Shown piece by piece: positions 35,728 to 45,005 of a stretch of DNA of 64,000 nt. The DNA is from Aporhodopirellula rubra (lineage in GTDB: Bacteria; Planctomycetota; Planctomycetia; Pirellulales; Pirellulaceae): contig NZ_JACHXU010000006.1 of the NCBI RefSeq assembly GCF_014192335.1, forward strand, positions 248,001 to 312,000, given 5' to 3'. Under the pieces are notes generated by a model. The model searched no databases, was not told the origin of the DNA, and saw nothing but the letters and a program-made list of their open reading frames with translations. A program made the position numbers and the translations under genes. Numbering within the stretch: position 1 is the first letter of the stretch; each line of letters opens with the position of its first letter.

Positions 35728-38182
35728 CACGCCTTCTCCGCCATCGAAGACGAGCCTATCCCCGCTCGCACAAACGGTCGATCGTTTCGCAGAACGACTC
35801 ATGCGAACGCGTGTGTTGTGGATGCTTATCGGCTGTCTCAGCTTTCTGCCGCTGGCCTACTACCAGTCGGGCCTGACGATGAACCGCTCGCTCGCGGCAA
35901 TGTTTTCCGACGATGACGAAACTCTACTGGACTACCAACATCTGCAATCCACGTTTGGTGGAAATCTCGTGGTGATGTTGGTCTATGACGACGACCAACT
36001 GATGACCGCCGATGGCCTCCATCGAAACCGCGGGTGGACAGAAAAAGTCGAGAGCATTGACGGTGTAGAGGGTGTGTTATCGGTCGCAAAACTAGTCGAC
36101 GCGTTTAAGTATCTGCGTCCGGATTTCTCGTTCTCACTGTCGGCCGCGTCATCCGAAAACCCGATCGCCCTGTTTCGACAGGACGACGAAATTGCAGAAC
36201 AGTTTCGCGGACTCTTTTCCGGATACACGCACAGCATCGACGAAAAGACCGCGGCGATTGTCGTGATGCTCAAACCTGTCGACGAAAACGGATCGAGTCA
36301 CATCAGCGAAACCGTGTCTCGACTGCGTCTTTTGGCGTCAGAATTCCCCGCTTCGTCTCACGCAATGTTGGTGGGTGAACCGGTACTGCTCGAAGACGCG
36401 TTCGATTTGATTTTGGCGGATGGTCAGCGATTGGCAGTGGGCACGATCAGCCTGTTGTGTTTGGTGATTCTGATCACACTCAGAGACCTCCGCGTGGTGG
36501 TTTTATCGGCTGCATGCATCGTTTGGTCCACCGTCGCGACACGCTCAATCATGGTCGCCTGTGGTGTCGAACTTTCACTCGTGTCGGCAATCTTGTTGGC
36601 GTTGGTGGCTGTGGTCGTGGTCGCCGCGATCATGCACATCGCTGTCCGATGTCACCAAGCCGGCGTCACGTTGGTCGGCACAATCGCGTCGTTAGCGATC
36701 CCCATTGCCTGCACATGCTTAACCGACACGGCAGGTTTCGCGTCTCTCATGGTTTCGGAAGTGCGACCGGTGATCGAGTTCGGATTCATGACCGCAACGG
36801 CCGCGTGCTGTGTGCTCGTTTCGTTGACCCTGTTTTCGCCTATGGTGATGAGTTTACCGGAACGCTTTTTAAGATTCGCGCCGGCCTCACGAAGCCAGCA
36901 CAACCTACCGTCTCGCGTCCTGCGACGAACGGCTGCGTTCAGTGTTCAGCATCACGTCGTGCTCGGATTCGCATCGATCCTCGGGCTGGTCGCAACGTGC
37001 GGCTATGTCATGCGACTCGAAACGAACTCGAGCTTCCTGGATAACTTCCGAAGCGACAGCCCCATTGTCGAATCTTACTCGCGAGTGGAAGAACGTCTGG
37101 GAGGCGCCGGCGTTTGGGATGTGATCCTACCGGCACCGACGACGATTACCCCGGAATACTTCATACGTGTTCGTGAACTCGAAACGCAACTTCGGGAGAT
37201 CGAAATCAAAGTGACCAATGCGACCGATCCATCTGGCGATCCTCTCCCCGCAAAAACAGTACGCCTGAGCAAGGTACTCAGTCTTGCCGACGCCGACGAA
37301 GTTGCTCGCCAAGTGACGGTGCTTTCGTTTGTGACTCCGGACGTCCGTTTGGCCGGCATGCGAGCGGCAATTCCGACGTTTGCCGAAGCCTTGCTGACGT
37401 TCCCCAACATCCCCGAAAACGGCCCCCCGTCGTCATCAACATCCGGACGAACGTCTCTCGATGAGACCGCCACTACGACGCGAAGTCTGCGGATCATGCT
37501 CCGCAGCGACGAGTCCCTGTCCGGCCGAGCCAAGGCGGCGTTGATGAGCCGGGTACGGCGCGTGGTGCAGCTATGGTCTGCCGGTGTGATCGAAAATCAC
37601 CCTACGCAACAAACGCATCCATCCGAGAAGATCGTCACCGGTTACTCGGTACTCATGTCACGATTGGTCGCGAGTTTGATCCGTGACCAATGGAAAGCTT
37701 TGGCTGTTGCTCTGGTTGTCGTCGGACTGTTGATTTGGATTGCTAGCGGTCAATGGACACTGATGATCGCGGCGCTCATCGTCAACACGCTACCAATCCT
37801 AGTCGTGTTGTCGTTGATGGGGCTATTCGGTGGACAATTGGATTTGGGATCGGCAACGATCGGAGCGGTATCGATCGGACTGTCCATCGACGGATCGATT
37901 CATTTCTTGAGCGGTTACCAACGTCGATTGATCGGCGCGTCATCGTCATCGGAGGCGGCGATTAATTCCGCCGCGGACCTCGGTGCTCCGATCCTGCTAG
38001 CGAGTGCCGCACTAGTGATCGGCTTTGCCGTGTTGGTCACCAGTCCGTTCATACCAACGGCGACGTTCGGATTGCTGGTGGCGGCGACACTCGCGTTGTC
38101 CGCAGTCGCCAACCTTACGCTTCTGCCCGCATTGGTGGTGTGGATGGATCGGTCGAAACCGGGAAACACCGAGACCACTTAG
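35687..38182 (+). CDS. MMPL/RND-family membrane transport protein
   Basis: An 831-residue protein with the two-lobed RND topology: a helix near residue 40, an extracytoplasmic loop (~65-240), five to six helices (~245-385), a second loop (~430-640) and a second helix bundle (~665-825). Text such as GMATGTG-less RND signatures is absent, but SIGLSIDGSIHFLSGYQRR and SLMVSEVRPVIEFGFM are typical of MMPL/SSD-like 'hydrophobe/amphiphile efflux' proteins. It may export lipids or hydrophobic compounds using the proton gradient. ATG 35687 overlaps lspA. Substrate unknown. Confidence 0.82.
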   Translation: MRKHRKKETATKINTPSPPSKTSLSPLAQTVDRFAERLMRTRVLWMLIGCLSFLPLAYYQSGLTMNRSLAAMFSDDDETLLDYQHLQSTFGGNLVVMLVYDDDQLMTADGLHRNRGWTEKVESIDGVEGVLSVAKLVDAFKYLRPDFSFSLSAASSENPIALFRQDDEIAEQFRGLFSGYTHSIDEKTAAIVVMLKPVDENGSSHISETVSRLRLLASEFPASSHAMLVGEPVLLEDAFDLILADGQRLAVGTISLLCLVILITLRDLRVVVLSAACIVWSTVATRSIMVACGVELSLVSAILLALVAVVVVAAIMHIAVRCHQAGVTLVGTIASLAIPIACTCLTDTAGFASLMVSEVRPVIEFGFMTATAACCVLVSLTLFSPMVMSLPERFLRFAPASRSQHNLPSRVLRRTAAFSVQHHVVLGFASILGLVATCGYVMRLETNSSFLDNFRSDSPIVESYSRVEERLGGAGVWDVILPAPTTITPEYFIRVRELETQLREIEIKVTNATDPSGDPLPAKTVRLSKVLSLADADEVARQVTVLSFVTPDVRLAGMRAAIPTFAEALLTFPNIPENGPPSSSTSGRTSLDETATTTRSLRIMLRSDESLSGRAKAALMSRVRRVVQLWSAGVIENHPTQQTHPSEKIVTGYSVLMSRLVASLIRDQWKALAVALVVVGLLIWIASGQWTLMIAALIVNTLPILVVLSLMGLFGGQLDLGSATIGAVSIGLSIDGSIHFLSGYQRRLIGASSSSEAAINSAADLGAPILLASAALVIGFAVLVTSPFIPTATFGLLVAATLALSAVANLTLLPALVVWMDRSKPGNTETT

Positions 38183-38190
38183 AGCACGTT

Positions 38191-38219
38191 CCGGAGAACA
38201 CGTCCCGGAGAACACGCGG
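38191..38219. repeat. Short direct repeat after the MMPL gene
   Basis: CGGAGAACACG occurs twice in near-tandem (type TTCCGGAGAACACGTCC). It lies in the 49-base spacer between the convergent MMPL and isomerase genes. Confidence 0.5.
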
Positions 38220-38231
38220 ACGCGCAGGTTT

Positions 38232-39047
38232 CTAGTGAACCTTCGATCCGGTTAGTTGATCGAGATAGCGTCGCGTGTGGTCGAGCACCATTTCATATTC
38301 GAGCGGCTCGACATCTTCGCCGATCACTTCGGCTTCGATCGGCCCTTGATAGCCGTGATCGAGTAGCGTGTGAACGATTGCTTCGATGGGCACGCAACCT
38401 TCACCGAGCAAACAGCGATTCATTTCACCGAGCGGACTGTGTCGACCGTCACCGAGTTGTAGCAGATGCACGTGCTCACTGACGTGCGGCAGCCATCGCA
38501 ACACGTCGTCGTCCATCCCGACATGATAGGTATCCAATACCAATCCAAGGTTGGGACTGCCGACCATCTCGATGATCTGCATCGTCGATTCGAGATCGTT
38601 GACGAACGACCATTCATTGCCACACCCGGGGTGGAACGGTTCGAGTGCGATCTGCACACCGAACTCTTCGGCAAAAACTGAAATCTTAGCGAGAGCCTCG
38701 CATAGAGTTCGCCGCGCGTGCCGTCGAATATGGTTGTTACGTCCTCCGGCCAAAACGACGAGAGTATCCGCACGCAGGTTGGCGGCGTCGGTCACCGCCG
38801 ACATCGCATCACGAATCGCGTCGACGAATCCTCGACCGTCGCTGCCAGTGAAACCACCCGCCCAACTGAGCGAGGTCACTGCGAGATTCATTTCGTCTAA
38901 CAACTCGATGCAGCGTTCGATCCCGAAGTCATCGAGTTTGGGACGAAACAACCCAATACCAGCAAACCCGTGGGCCGCATACGCCTGAGCATCTTCTTCC
39001 AGGTCCCACCGAAACGTCGACAACTGATTGACCGCGAGGGTGTTCAT
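38232..39047 (-). CDS. Sugar phosphate isomerase/epimerase (xylose-isomerase-like TIM barrel)
   Basis: A 271-residue TIM-barrel protein of the AP-endonuclease-2 family. It has metal ligands in VQIALEPFHPG (Glu), LGLVLDTYHVGM (Asp-His), HVHLLQLGDG (His) and the C-terminal Glu in GPIEAEVIG. It probably isomerises or epimerises a keto sugar or inositol derivative. ATG 39047 is used; the TTG at 39053 is an alternative. A short promoter-terminator unit 50 bases upstream on the same strand may control it. Confidence 0.88.
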   Translation of the reverse strand: MNTLAVNQLSTFRWDLEEDAQAYAAHGFAGIGLFRPKLDDFGIERCIELLDEMNLAVTSLSWAGGFTGSDGRGFVDAIRDAMSAVTDAANLRADTLVVLAGGRNNHIRRHARRTLCEALAKISVFAEEFGVQIALEPFHPGCGNEWSFVNDLESTMQIIEMVGSPNLGLVLDTYHVGMDDDVLRWLPHVSEHVHLLQLGDGRHSPLGEMNRCLLGEGCVPIEAIVHTLLDHGYQGPIEAEVIGEDVEPLEYEMVLDHTRRYLDQLTGSKVH

Positions 39048-39098
39048 TATCAATTCGGATCACTTGGAATGAAGCAATAACAACGACGCAGTCGCGAC

Positions 39099-39125
39099 AA
39101 AAAAAGCCGCTCCATGTCGAGCGGC
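39099..39125 (-). terminator. Intrinsic terminator upstream of the isomerase gene
   Basis: On the minus strand, GCCGCTC-GACATG-GAGCGGC (7-bp perfect stem, 6-base loop, 39125-39106) is followed by seven Ts (39105-39099). It lies 52 bases before the isomerase start codon, where no upstream minus-strand gene ends. Confidence 0.8.
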
Positions 39126-39173
39126 AATCGCGATGCACTGAGATGTTTGGGAGTATGCCGAGAAGTTCGTTGC

Positions 39174-39202
39174 ATGTAAAGATTTGTTTTCAAAGTCGTC
39201 AA
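39174..39202 (-). promoter_or_regulatory. Promoter of a ~70-base leader or small RNA
   Basis: On the minus strand, TTGACG (39202-39197), a 17-base spacer and TTACAT (39179-39174). The expected start near 39167 and the terminator at 39099 define a transcript of about 70 bases. Confidence 0.6.
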
Positions 39203-39482
39203 TTCCACAAATCCGGAAATTGTTGCGTTGACGCTTGGCAATCGTTTAGTGAAACTAGCGAATCCGCCGTCGGAACCGGCTTGGCGACTCGAACGCACCC
39301 CACACGTATCGAACGCGTCGCCCACAGCCATCCCTTTTGTCCTCGAAAAGTTTCGTTCACAAGGGGGCTTTGGTCCGGAAAGGTCCAATCGCAATGCCCA
39401 CGTGGTATGGAAAGGTACCCATGGCACTAACCGCACCTGGCATGCGTTTCGCAATCGCCGCTTCTCCCTTCGATACTTCTGC

Positions 39483-39995
39483 ATGATCACCTTGGACAAA
39501 CAACGCCGAAAAAAATTACAAGCCGTCGTCGACAAGGATTACTCCTATCGCTCGTACTACGACGATGACGTGGAAGTTCGTGCGACGGGCAAGTGCGGAT
39601 ACGGTGTATTTGCCGCCCGCCAATTCCTGCCCGGCGAACTGGTGATGGAAGTCACCGGTCAACTGATCAGCAAAAAAGGCTACGAGGGCAGCGAGTACGT
39701 GATGGACCTGGATACCAAATGGTATCTCGAACCGAGCACGCCGGGGGCCTTCATGAACCATTCCTGCAGTCCAAACTGCGAATTAATTCAACTGACCAAA
39801 ACTTCGCTCGGTGTTGTCGCGATTTGCAACATCGAAGCCGACACTCAGTTGACATTTGACTACGCATGGGAAGCGTTCGACTGGAACCCGCGCTGCCAAT
39901 GCGGCGCAAGGAATTGCCGCGGATGGGTGGTAGCCGAAGACGAGGTCAAAAAAATGAAGCGGCTGGCCAAGAACCGAAAAAAGAAGCCTCGTTGA
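39483..39995 (+). CDS. SET-domain protein (predicted lysine methyltransferase)
   Basis: The 170-residue product is nearly all SET domain. GKCGYGVFAARQFLPGELV is the first SET motif, MNHSCSPNCELI (Asn92) is the NHSC substrate/SAM motif, and TFDYAWEAF carries the catalytic Tyr. The post-SET Cys cluster RCQCGARNCRG closes the zinc site, and a Lys/Arg-rich tail ends the protein. It should methylate a protein Lys with SAM; the target is unknown. ATG 39483 is used; the upstream in-frame stretch to 39228 has no motif. The 85-base gap to the next gene suggests co-transcription. Bacterial SET proteins are known but uncommon. Confidence 0.9.
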   Translation: MITLDKQRRKKLQAVVDKDYSYRSYYDDDVEVRATGKCGYGVFAARQFLPGELVMEVTGQLISKKGYEGSEYVMDLDTKWYLEPSTPGAFMNHSCSPNCELIQLTKTSLGVVAICNIEADTQLTFDYAWEAFDWNPRCQCGARNCRGWVVAEDEVKKMKRLAKNRKKKPR

Positions 39996-40080
39996 GGTCC
40001 AACCGGCTGGAACAAAGACGCGGCGGAGTTAACCTGGGGGCTCTAGGATCTAAATTCCGATTCCGCATTGCAAATCGCCC

Positions 40081-41262
40081 GTGTCGCTGATCTACCTCGA
40101 CTTCAACCGAACGACTCCCGTGGCCCCTTCGGTCGTGGAGTCGATGCAGGCCTTCTGGTCCACGCACTTCATGCTGCCTTCGCAGTCACATGTGCATGCA
40201 TCGGCCGTCGGTGAAGCGGTCGAAAACGCTCGCGAGGGCGTCTCCATGTTGCTCGGATGCGACCCGTTTGAGGTCGTCTTCACCAGCGGCGGGACCGAGG
40301 CGAACAACCTCGGCGTGCTCGGCGCCGCGATGCTGTGCCACGCCGGAGGCGAACCCCATGAACTGGTTCCGTCGTACCCGTGTAACCGCGACGTGCCGCC
40401 GCCCCATGCGTTGATTTCCGAGATCGAAGACGAAGCCGTCATGGCGGCCGCAAAACACCTGCGACTTCTCGGGTGGAAAGTCGATTTCGTTCCATGCAAC
40501 TCAGCCGGCGTGGTTTCGGCAGACGACTTCGAGTCGCGGTTCGAACTGACCACGCGGCTGGCATGTTTGCAATTGGCCAACCCAGTCCTCGGCACGATTC
40601 AACCCGTTCGAGAACTCGCCGATCGTTGCCATAATCAAGGAATCCGCCTTCACTGCGACGCAACCGCCGCGGTGGGACGGCTGCCCGTCGATGTCAATCA
40701 ATTGCGAGTCGACACGCTGTCATTGACCGCCCATAAATTCTACGGCCCCAAAGGCAGCGGGGCCCTCTTCGTTCGACGTGGCCTGGATCTGCACCCTATT
40801 TCCTACGGCGAATCACGCGAAATGGGACTCCGAGCGGGCAGCGAAAACGTGCCCGGAATCGTTGGCCTCGGTGCCGCTGCATCCCTGACGGCTCGATGCG
40901 TCGACGAGGCCCAAGCCACCCTGCAGGAACTCTGCCATCGTCTCGTGCAGGGTCTGCGTTCCACCCTCGACGGCGAAATCACGGTGCTGTCAGAGAATTC
41001 CGAGAGGTTGCCTAACACAGTCACCGTCGAAATGGGATGCGAAGCCCGACGGATTCAAAAGGCAGCCCGTCAGCTCGTCGTTGCCGGGGCATTATCCGAG
41101 AGCCCACCGGACGAATTCACCCGGGTACTCCGCGCCATCGGCCGAACGGACAAACAAATCGGGCGAACCCTGCGATTCTCGGTCGGTTGGACCACCAGCC
41201 GCGAACAAATTGACCGGGCAATCGACTTAATCGCAGAAGCCTGCGAATGTGCCTCACCCTGA
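40081..41262 (+). CDS. NifS/IscS-fold PLP enzyme lacking catalytic Cys
   Basis: A 393-residue fold-type I PLP enzyme of the cysteine-desulfurase branch. It has LDFNRTTP (start), VFTSGGTEANN, LHCDATAAVG (PLP-pyridine Asp), LTAHKFYGPKGSGAL (PLP Lys219) and REMGLRAGSENVPG. The catalytic-loop Cys (S-x-S-A-C in the family) is absent: the region reads VVAGALSESPPDEF. The stacking His (usual EHxAV) is Asp in IEDEAVM and the DxxQ Gln is Ala. So it probably does not make a persulfide. GTG 40081. Role unknown; it follows the SET gene and precedes queF on the other strand. Confidence 0.85.
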   Translation: MSLIYLDFNRTTPVAPSVVESMQAFWSTHFMLPSQSHVHASAVGEAVENAREGVSMLLGCDPFEVVFTSGGTEANNLGVLGAAMLCHAGGEPHELVPSYPCNRDVPPPHALISEIEDEAVMAAAKHLRLLGWKVDFVPCNSAGVVSADDFESRFELTTRLACLQLANPVLGTIQPVRELADRCHNQGIRLHCDATAAVGRLPVDVNQLRVDTLSLTAHKFYGPKGSGALFVRRGLDLHPISYGESREMGLRAGSENVPGIVGLGAAASLTARCVDEAQATLQELCHRLVQGLRSTLDGEITVLSENSERLPNTVTVEMGCEARRIQKAARQLVVAGALSESPPDEFTRVLRAIGRTDKQIGRTLRFSVGWTTSREQIDRAIDLIAEACECASP

Positions 41263-41381
41263 CACAGGGCAAAACACCTTCTCGTTCAGCGTTGCCTGTG
41301 GAGGTAGTAAGTCGACGCGACGATCAGATCACGCACAAACGCCGCAAAAACAACGTCCCGGAGGAGACTCCGCCGGCAAAC

Positions 41382-41756
41382 TTACTTCGCCGGTTGATCG
41401 GGATACTCGACGATGATGTTGCTGTTGAGCCCGCCTCGGGGCGTCCAGCGGCTCTCGACTTTGAGGCGGCGAGGCTGGACGACGGCCACAAAGTCGTCCA
41501 GAATTCGGTTCGTAACAGCCTCATAAAAGATGCCTTCGTTACGAAATCGCTGCAGATACATCTTCAAACTCTTCAGCTCCACGCAGACTTCGTCGGGCAC
41601 GTACGTAAAAACGATCGTGCCATAGTCGGGCTGGCCAGTTTTTGGGCAAACCGACGTAAATTCAGGGCAGTGATGCTCGATCGTGAAGTTACGCTGACGG
41701 GCCGGGTTGTCGAAGACTTCGAGAATGTCTCGAAACTCAGAGGGGTTGGAATTCAC
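41382..41756 (-). CDS. queF: NADPH-dependent preQ0 reductase QueF
   Basis: QueF reduces preQ0 to preQ1 in queuosine biosynthesis. The 124-residue product has the active-site [16 protein letters not shown] (thioimide Cys), [18 protein letters not shown] and TPRGG, all family signatures. GTG 41756 is chosen to give a unimodular QueF of the expected size; an open frame continues to 41888, but that part has no family match and covers the start of queE. The start is therefore uncertain. It is head to head with queE, about 8 bases apart, so both may share transcription signals or overlap. Confidence 0.92.
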   Translation of the reverse strand: MNSNPSEFRDILEVFDNPARQRNFTIEHHCPEFTSVCPKTGQPDYGTIVFTYVPDEVCVELKSLKMYLQRFRNEGIFYEAVTNRILDDFVAVVQPRRLKVESRWTPRGGLNSNIIVEYPDQPAK

Positions 41757-41763
41757 TAGATTG

Positions 41764-42645
41764 ATGGTCAAACGGTTCGAAATATTGAAAGAACGAGAAC
41801 AGGGAGTGCCCGCGTTGTTGTACCCGGACGCAACGTCGCGAAAAGGGGACTCGGCACCGAGCGACGCATCCCTGGTCGCCTCGAACACTCGTCTGCGGAT
41901 CGCTGAAACCTTTACCAGCCGTCAAGGTGAAGGCCAATTGACCGGCGTTCCCAGCTTCTTCATCCGCACGAGCGGCTGCAATTTGCGGTGCTGGTTCTGC
42001 GACACCCCATACGCGTCGTGGAAACCAGAAGGAAAACAATTCACGATCGATTCGTTGCTCAACGACGCACAAAACGCGTCAATGCCGATGGCGGACGACC
42101 GTGCAACCGACGAGGACTCCTCCCGTGGCACCGACACCTCTATTCGTGTCCAACACGTCGTCCTGACCGGTGGCGAACCTCTCATCGCGGCGGGTTTTCC
42201 TGAACTGGCCACAACGCTGCAGAACGCCGGCTTCCACGTGACGGTGGAAACCGCCGGCACTGTCGATGTTGATTTCCCCTGCGATCTACTGTCACTGAGT
42301 CCAAAACTCCGTGGCAGCACGCCCGACGCCGCCGAACACCCGACATGGTCTCAAACCCACGAAGAACGTCGGATGCCGGTCACAACAATGAGGCAACTCA
42401 TCTCGCGATCGTCTAACATCCAAGTCAAATTTGTCGTCGATTCTCCCGACGAGTTTGACGAAATCCTCGGCGTGGTCGCAGACCTAGAAGTCGCCGCCTC
42501 GGACGTGTGGATCATGCCCCAAGGCGTCACCGTCGCACAACTCGACGCCGCCGCTACTTGGCTCGCACCGTGGGCCAGCGAACACGGGTTTGAGTACTGC
42601 GACCGGATGCAAATTCGCTGGTACGGCAACCGGCGGGGAACATGA
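41764..42645 (+). CDS. queE: 7-carboxy-7-deazaguanine synthase QueE
   Basis: QueE is a radical-SAM enzyme that converts 6-carboxytetrahydropterin to CDG. The 293-residue product has the core [18 protein letters not shown] and [16 protein letters not shown], the [4Fe-4S] CxxxCxxC motif in its QueE form CxLxCxFCD-like spacing, and [14 protein letters not shown] with [11 protein letters not shown]. Residues 1-45 before RIAETF are unusual, so the true start may lie further in. ATG 41764 is used. The stop overlaps the DUF2752 start by four bases (ATGA). Confidence 0.9.
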   Translation: MVKRFEILKEREQGVPALLYPDATSRKGDSAPSDASLVASNTRLRIAETFTSRQGEGQLTGVPSFFIRTSGCNLRCWFCDTPYASWKPEGKQFTIDSLLNDAQNASMPMADDRATDEDSSRGTDTSIRVQHVVLTGGEPLIAAGFPELATTLQNAGFHVTVETAGTVDVDFPCDLLSLSPKLRGSTPDAAEHPTWSQTHEERRMPVTTMRQLISRSSNIQVKFVVDSPDEFDEILGVVADLEVAASDVWIMPQGVTVAQLDAAATWLAPWASEHGFEYCDRMQIRWYGNRRGT

Positions 42646-43361
42646 ACTCCTGGAACACGCCTCGCGATGAATTCGATTCGCCCAATGCGATCCACGCTGA
42701 GCGGCGCAAATACGAGCCAGACTCACGTGAGCAGGCCCGGGAAGAACCAGCCACAGAGGAGCCGATCCTCGTCGAACCGGCCTGCAATAACCTGGGCTGC
42801 AACGACCCGGGCTGCAATGCCCCGGCAACCGCACCGCCCGTCCTCGTTCATCCCATCGAGCACGAAACCACACCGGCTGCTCCTGAAGGCACGATGGCAG
42901 CGGCCGCGATTGTCCTTGAGAATACGAGTCTCGGTGATCAAAACCGTGTTTCTCGCAGCCCGCTGAGCTTACGTGTCACGGCTGCCTTGGTCGTCCTGGG
43001 CATTCTCACGCCGCTGGGAATCGCACGAACGCTTTCGCCATCCACGCAGGGTCTCGGGACGCACCAGCAACTCGGACTCCCCCCGTGTTCGATGCGGGTG
43101 CTTTTCGACATGCGTTGCCCGGCATGTGGCATGACGACGTCATGGAGCTATTGGACACGAGGCCAGTGGTGGTCCAGCCTCCGAACCAATTCCGGTGGGG
43201 CCTGTCTAGCGTTTCTAGTGGTGGCGGTCGCCCTGATTGCGAGTCGCGTGGTCTGGACGGGCCGAATGCCTGAGTACGCAACGACTTACCGAATCGGATG
43301 GGCGATCGTGGCGATCGGCGTCGTGACGGTCGTTGATTGGATCGTACGATTGAGCCTGTAG
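42642..43361 (+). CDS. DUF2752 membrane protein with Cys-rich N-terminal repeat
   Basis: A 239-residue protein. The first ~100 residues are charged and contain a Cys/Asn-rich repeat (NNLGCNDPGCN). Three transmembrane helices (~110-125, ~185-203, ~215-235) flank PPCSMRVLFDMRCPACGMTT, the signature of DUF2752 (CPxCGxT). The Cys motif may bind metal or thiol. Function unknown. ATG 42642 overlaps the queE stop, so the two genes are co-translated. Confidence 0.8.
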   Translation: MNSWNTPRDEFDSPNAIHAERRKYEPDSREQAREEPATEEPILVEPACNNLGCNDPGCNAPATAPPVLVHPIEHETTPAAPEGTMAAAAIVLENTSLGDQNRVSRSPLSLRVTAALVVLGILTPLGIARTLSPSTQGLGTHQQLGLPPCSMRVLFDMRCPACGMTTSWSYWTRGQWWSSLRTNSGGACLAFLVVAVALIASRVVWTGRMPEYATTYRIGWAIVAIGVVTVVDWIVRLSL

Positions 43362-43549
43362 ATCGGCTCCGTGCCGCTATTTTCGAGCCAAATGACGTGG
43401 TTTTGGGCGAACTCGCTAAAAAATAGAGACGTTACCCCCTACACCGAACCGGCCGACCCGTGTGACAATACCCGTGATCGGGTCCGCATCGAGTACATTT
43501 GCGGCCCCGGCTTTCCCCTTTTAGACCTCACGTCCCAGCTCAGCCTGCT

Positions 43550-44845
43550 ATGAGTGACACCTTCGATCCAGACCTGCCGAACATCGATGCTCCGGCAATC
43601 GGTTCTCCGACAACCGACCCGGTCCCCCATCCGTTTGAGGTGAAATTTGCCTCGCGGGTCGATCGTTTGCCACCGTACATGTTTGGCCGGATCAACAATT
43701 CGCTCTACCAAAAACGACGCGCCGGCGACGACGTGATCGACCTCGGGATGGGCAACCCGTCCGATCCGCCGGATCCCGTTGTGATCCAAAAACTTCACGA
43801 CGCATCCGCGGACGTGACCAATCACGGGTACAGCAAATCCAACGGAATCACGAACCTCCGTCGCGAAGTGGCCAGCAAGTACTATCGCAAGTACGGCGTT
43901 CGGCTCGACCCCGAGTCCGAAATCATCTCGTGCCTGGGCAGCAAAGAGGGGTTCTCCCACATGTGCTTGGCCCTGATGGGACCGGGCGACACCGCGATCA
44001 TTCCATCGCCATACTTCCCCGTGCACATGTACGGCGTCATTTTGGCATCGGGCAACGTGGTGGCTCTCGATGTCGCCGATCCGGACAAATTCCTCAGCAA
44101 CGTGGCCTACACGTGCGAAAACCTGACGCCGTCGCCGAAAGTGCTGATCGTCAATTACCCCCACAACCCATCGTCGGCTGTGATCGAACCAGACTTCTTC
44201 GTCGAAGTCGTGCGTTTGGCGAAAAAGTATGGGCTGCTGGTCATTCACGATTTCGCTTATGCCGACGTCGCCTTTGACGGATACGTGCCACCGAGCTTCT
44301 TGGCTGCTCCCGGCGCAAAAGACGTCGGTGTCGAATTCACGACCATGAGCAAAGGCTACAACATGGCCGGATGGCGTGTTGGCTTTTGTGCGGGCAACTC
44401 AGAAATGGTACGCGGCCTCGGAACCATCAAAGGCTACTACGACTACGGAATGTTTCAGGCGATCCAAATCGCCGCGATCGTGGCATTGCGGGACACCGAA
44501 GCCAACGTGCTCCAGCAATCAGAGATCTATCAAGGTCGACGCGATGTGCTCGTCAACGGATTGCGACGACTCGGATGGAAAGTCACTCCTCCGAAGGCCG
44601 GCATGTTTGTTTGGGCCGAAGTCCCCGAACCGTGGCGCAGCCAGATGAGCACCATGGACTTCGCGATGAAACTGCTCGAAGAAGGCAACGTTGCCGTCAG
44701 TCCCGGCAGTGGATTCGGGGCTGCCGGCGAAGGATACCTGCGAATGTCGCTCGTCGAAAACGAACACCGTTTACGGCAGGCCGTCCGACACATCGGCAAA
44801 TGCCTGTCCTCGTCGAAACCGACCTCCGAACCGATCGGTACCTGA
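43550..44845 (+). CDS. Class I/II aminotransferase (AlaC/LL-DAP-like)
   Basis: A 431-residue fold-type I aminotransferase. It has [47 protein letters not shown] (PLP-phenol Tyr) and [16 protein letters not shown] (PLP Lys268), with [14 protein letters not shown] near the end (carboxylate Arg). This best matches the alanine/2-aminobutyrate or LL-diaminopimelate aminotransferase group; the amino donor cannot be told from this. ATG 43550 is used because the stretch from 43499 has no motif. An intrinsic terminator follows at 44874. Confidence 0.9.
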   Translation: MSDTFDPDLPNIDAPAIGSPTTDPVPHPFEVKFASRVDRLPPYMFGRINNSLYQKRRAGDDVIDLGMGNPSDPPDPVVIQKLHDASADVTNHGYSKSNGITNLRREVASKYYRKYGVRLDPESEIISCLGSKEGFSHMCLALMGPGDTAIIPSPYFPVHMYGVILASGNVVALDVADPDKFLSNVAYTCENLTPSPKVLIVNYPHNPSSAVIEPDFFVEVVRLAKKYGLLVIHDFAYADVAFDGYVPPSFLAAPGAKDVGVEFTTMSKGYNMAGWRVGFCAGNSEMVRGLGTIKGYYDYGMFQAIQIAAIVALRDTEANVLQQSEIYQGRRDVLVNGLRRLGWKVTPPKAGMFVWAEVPEPWRSQMSTMDFAMKLLEEGNVAVSPGSGFGAAGEGYLRMSLVENEHRLRQAVRHIGKCLSSSKPTSEPIGT

Positions 44846-44873
44846 CCCGTTCGACAGGCAGCACTGCTGGACA

Positions 44874-44908
44874 CGGCCGATTGGTCCCATTCCAATCGGC
44901 CGTTATTC
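44874..44908 (+). terminator. Intrinsic terminator after the aminotransferase
   Basis: CGGCCGATTGG-TCCCATT-CCAATCGGCCG (44874-44884 with 44892-44902) is a perfect 11-bp stem with a 7-base loop, followed by TTATTC. It is symmetric enough to act on either strand. Confidence 0.75.
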
Positions 44909-45005
44909 ATACGGACACCTCAAAACTCCTCGCGAGTTTGATCTCCCCGTCATCGACCAAAGTCTTCGATGACCTCGACAACTTTCATCAACTACAGGGA
45001 ACGCA

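Noticed and set aside
36457-37044. 195-codon frame inside the MMPL gene
   Set aside because: It overlaps the transporter in another frame and is Arg/His-rich without hydrophobic or domain text.
39228-39482. N-terminal extension of the SET protein
   Set aside because: The extension has no motif and lies over the leader region; ATG 39483 gives the family start.
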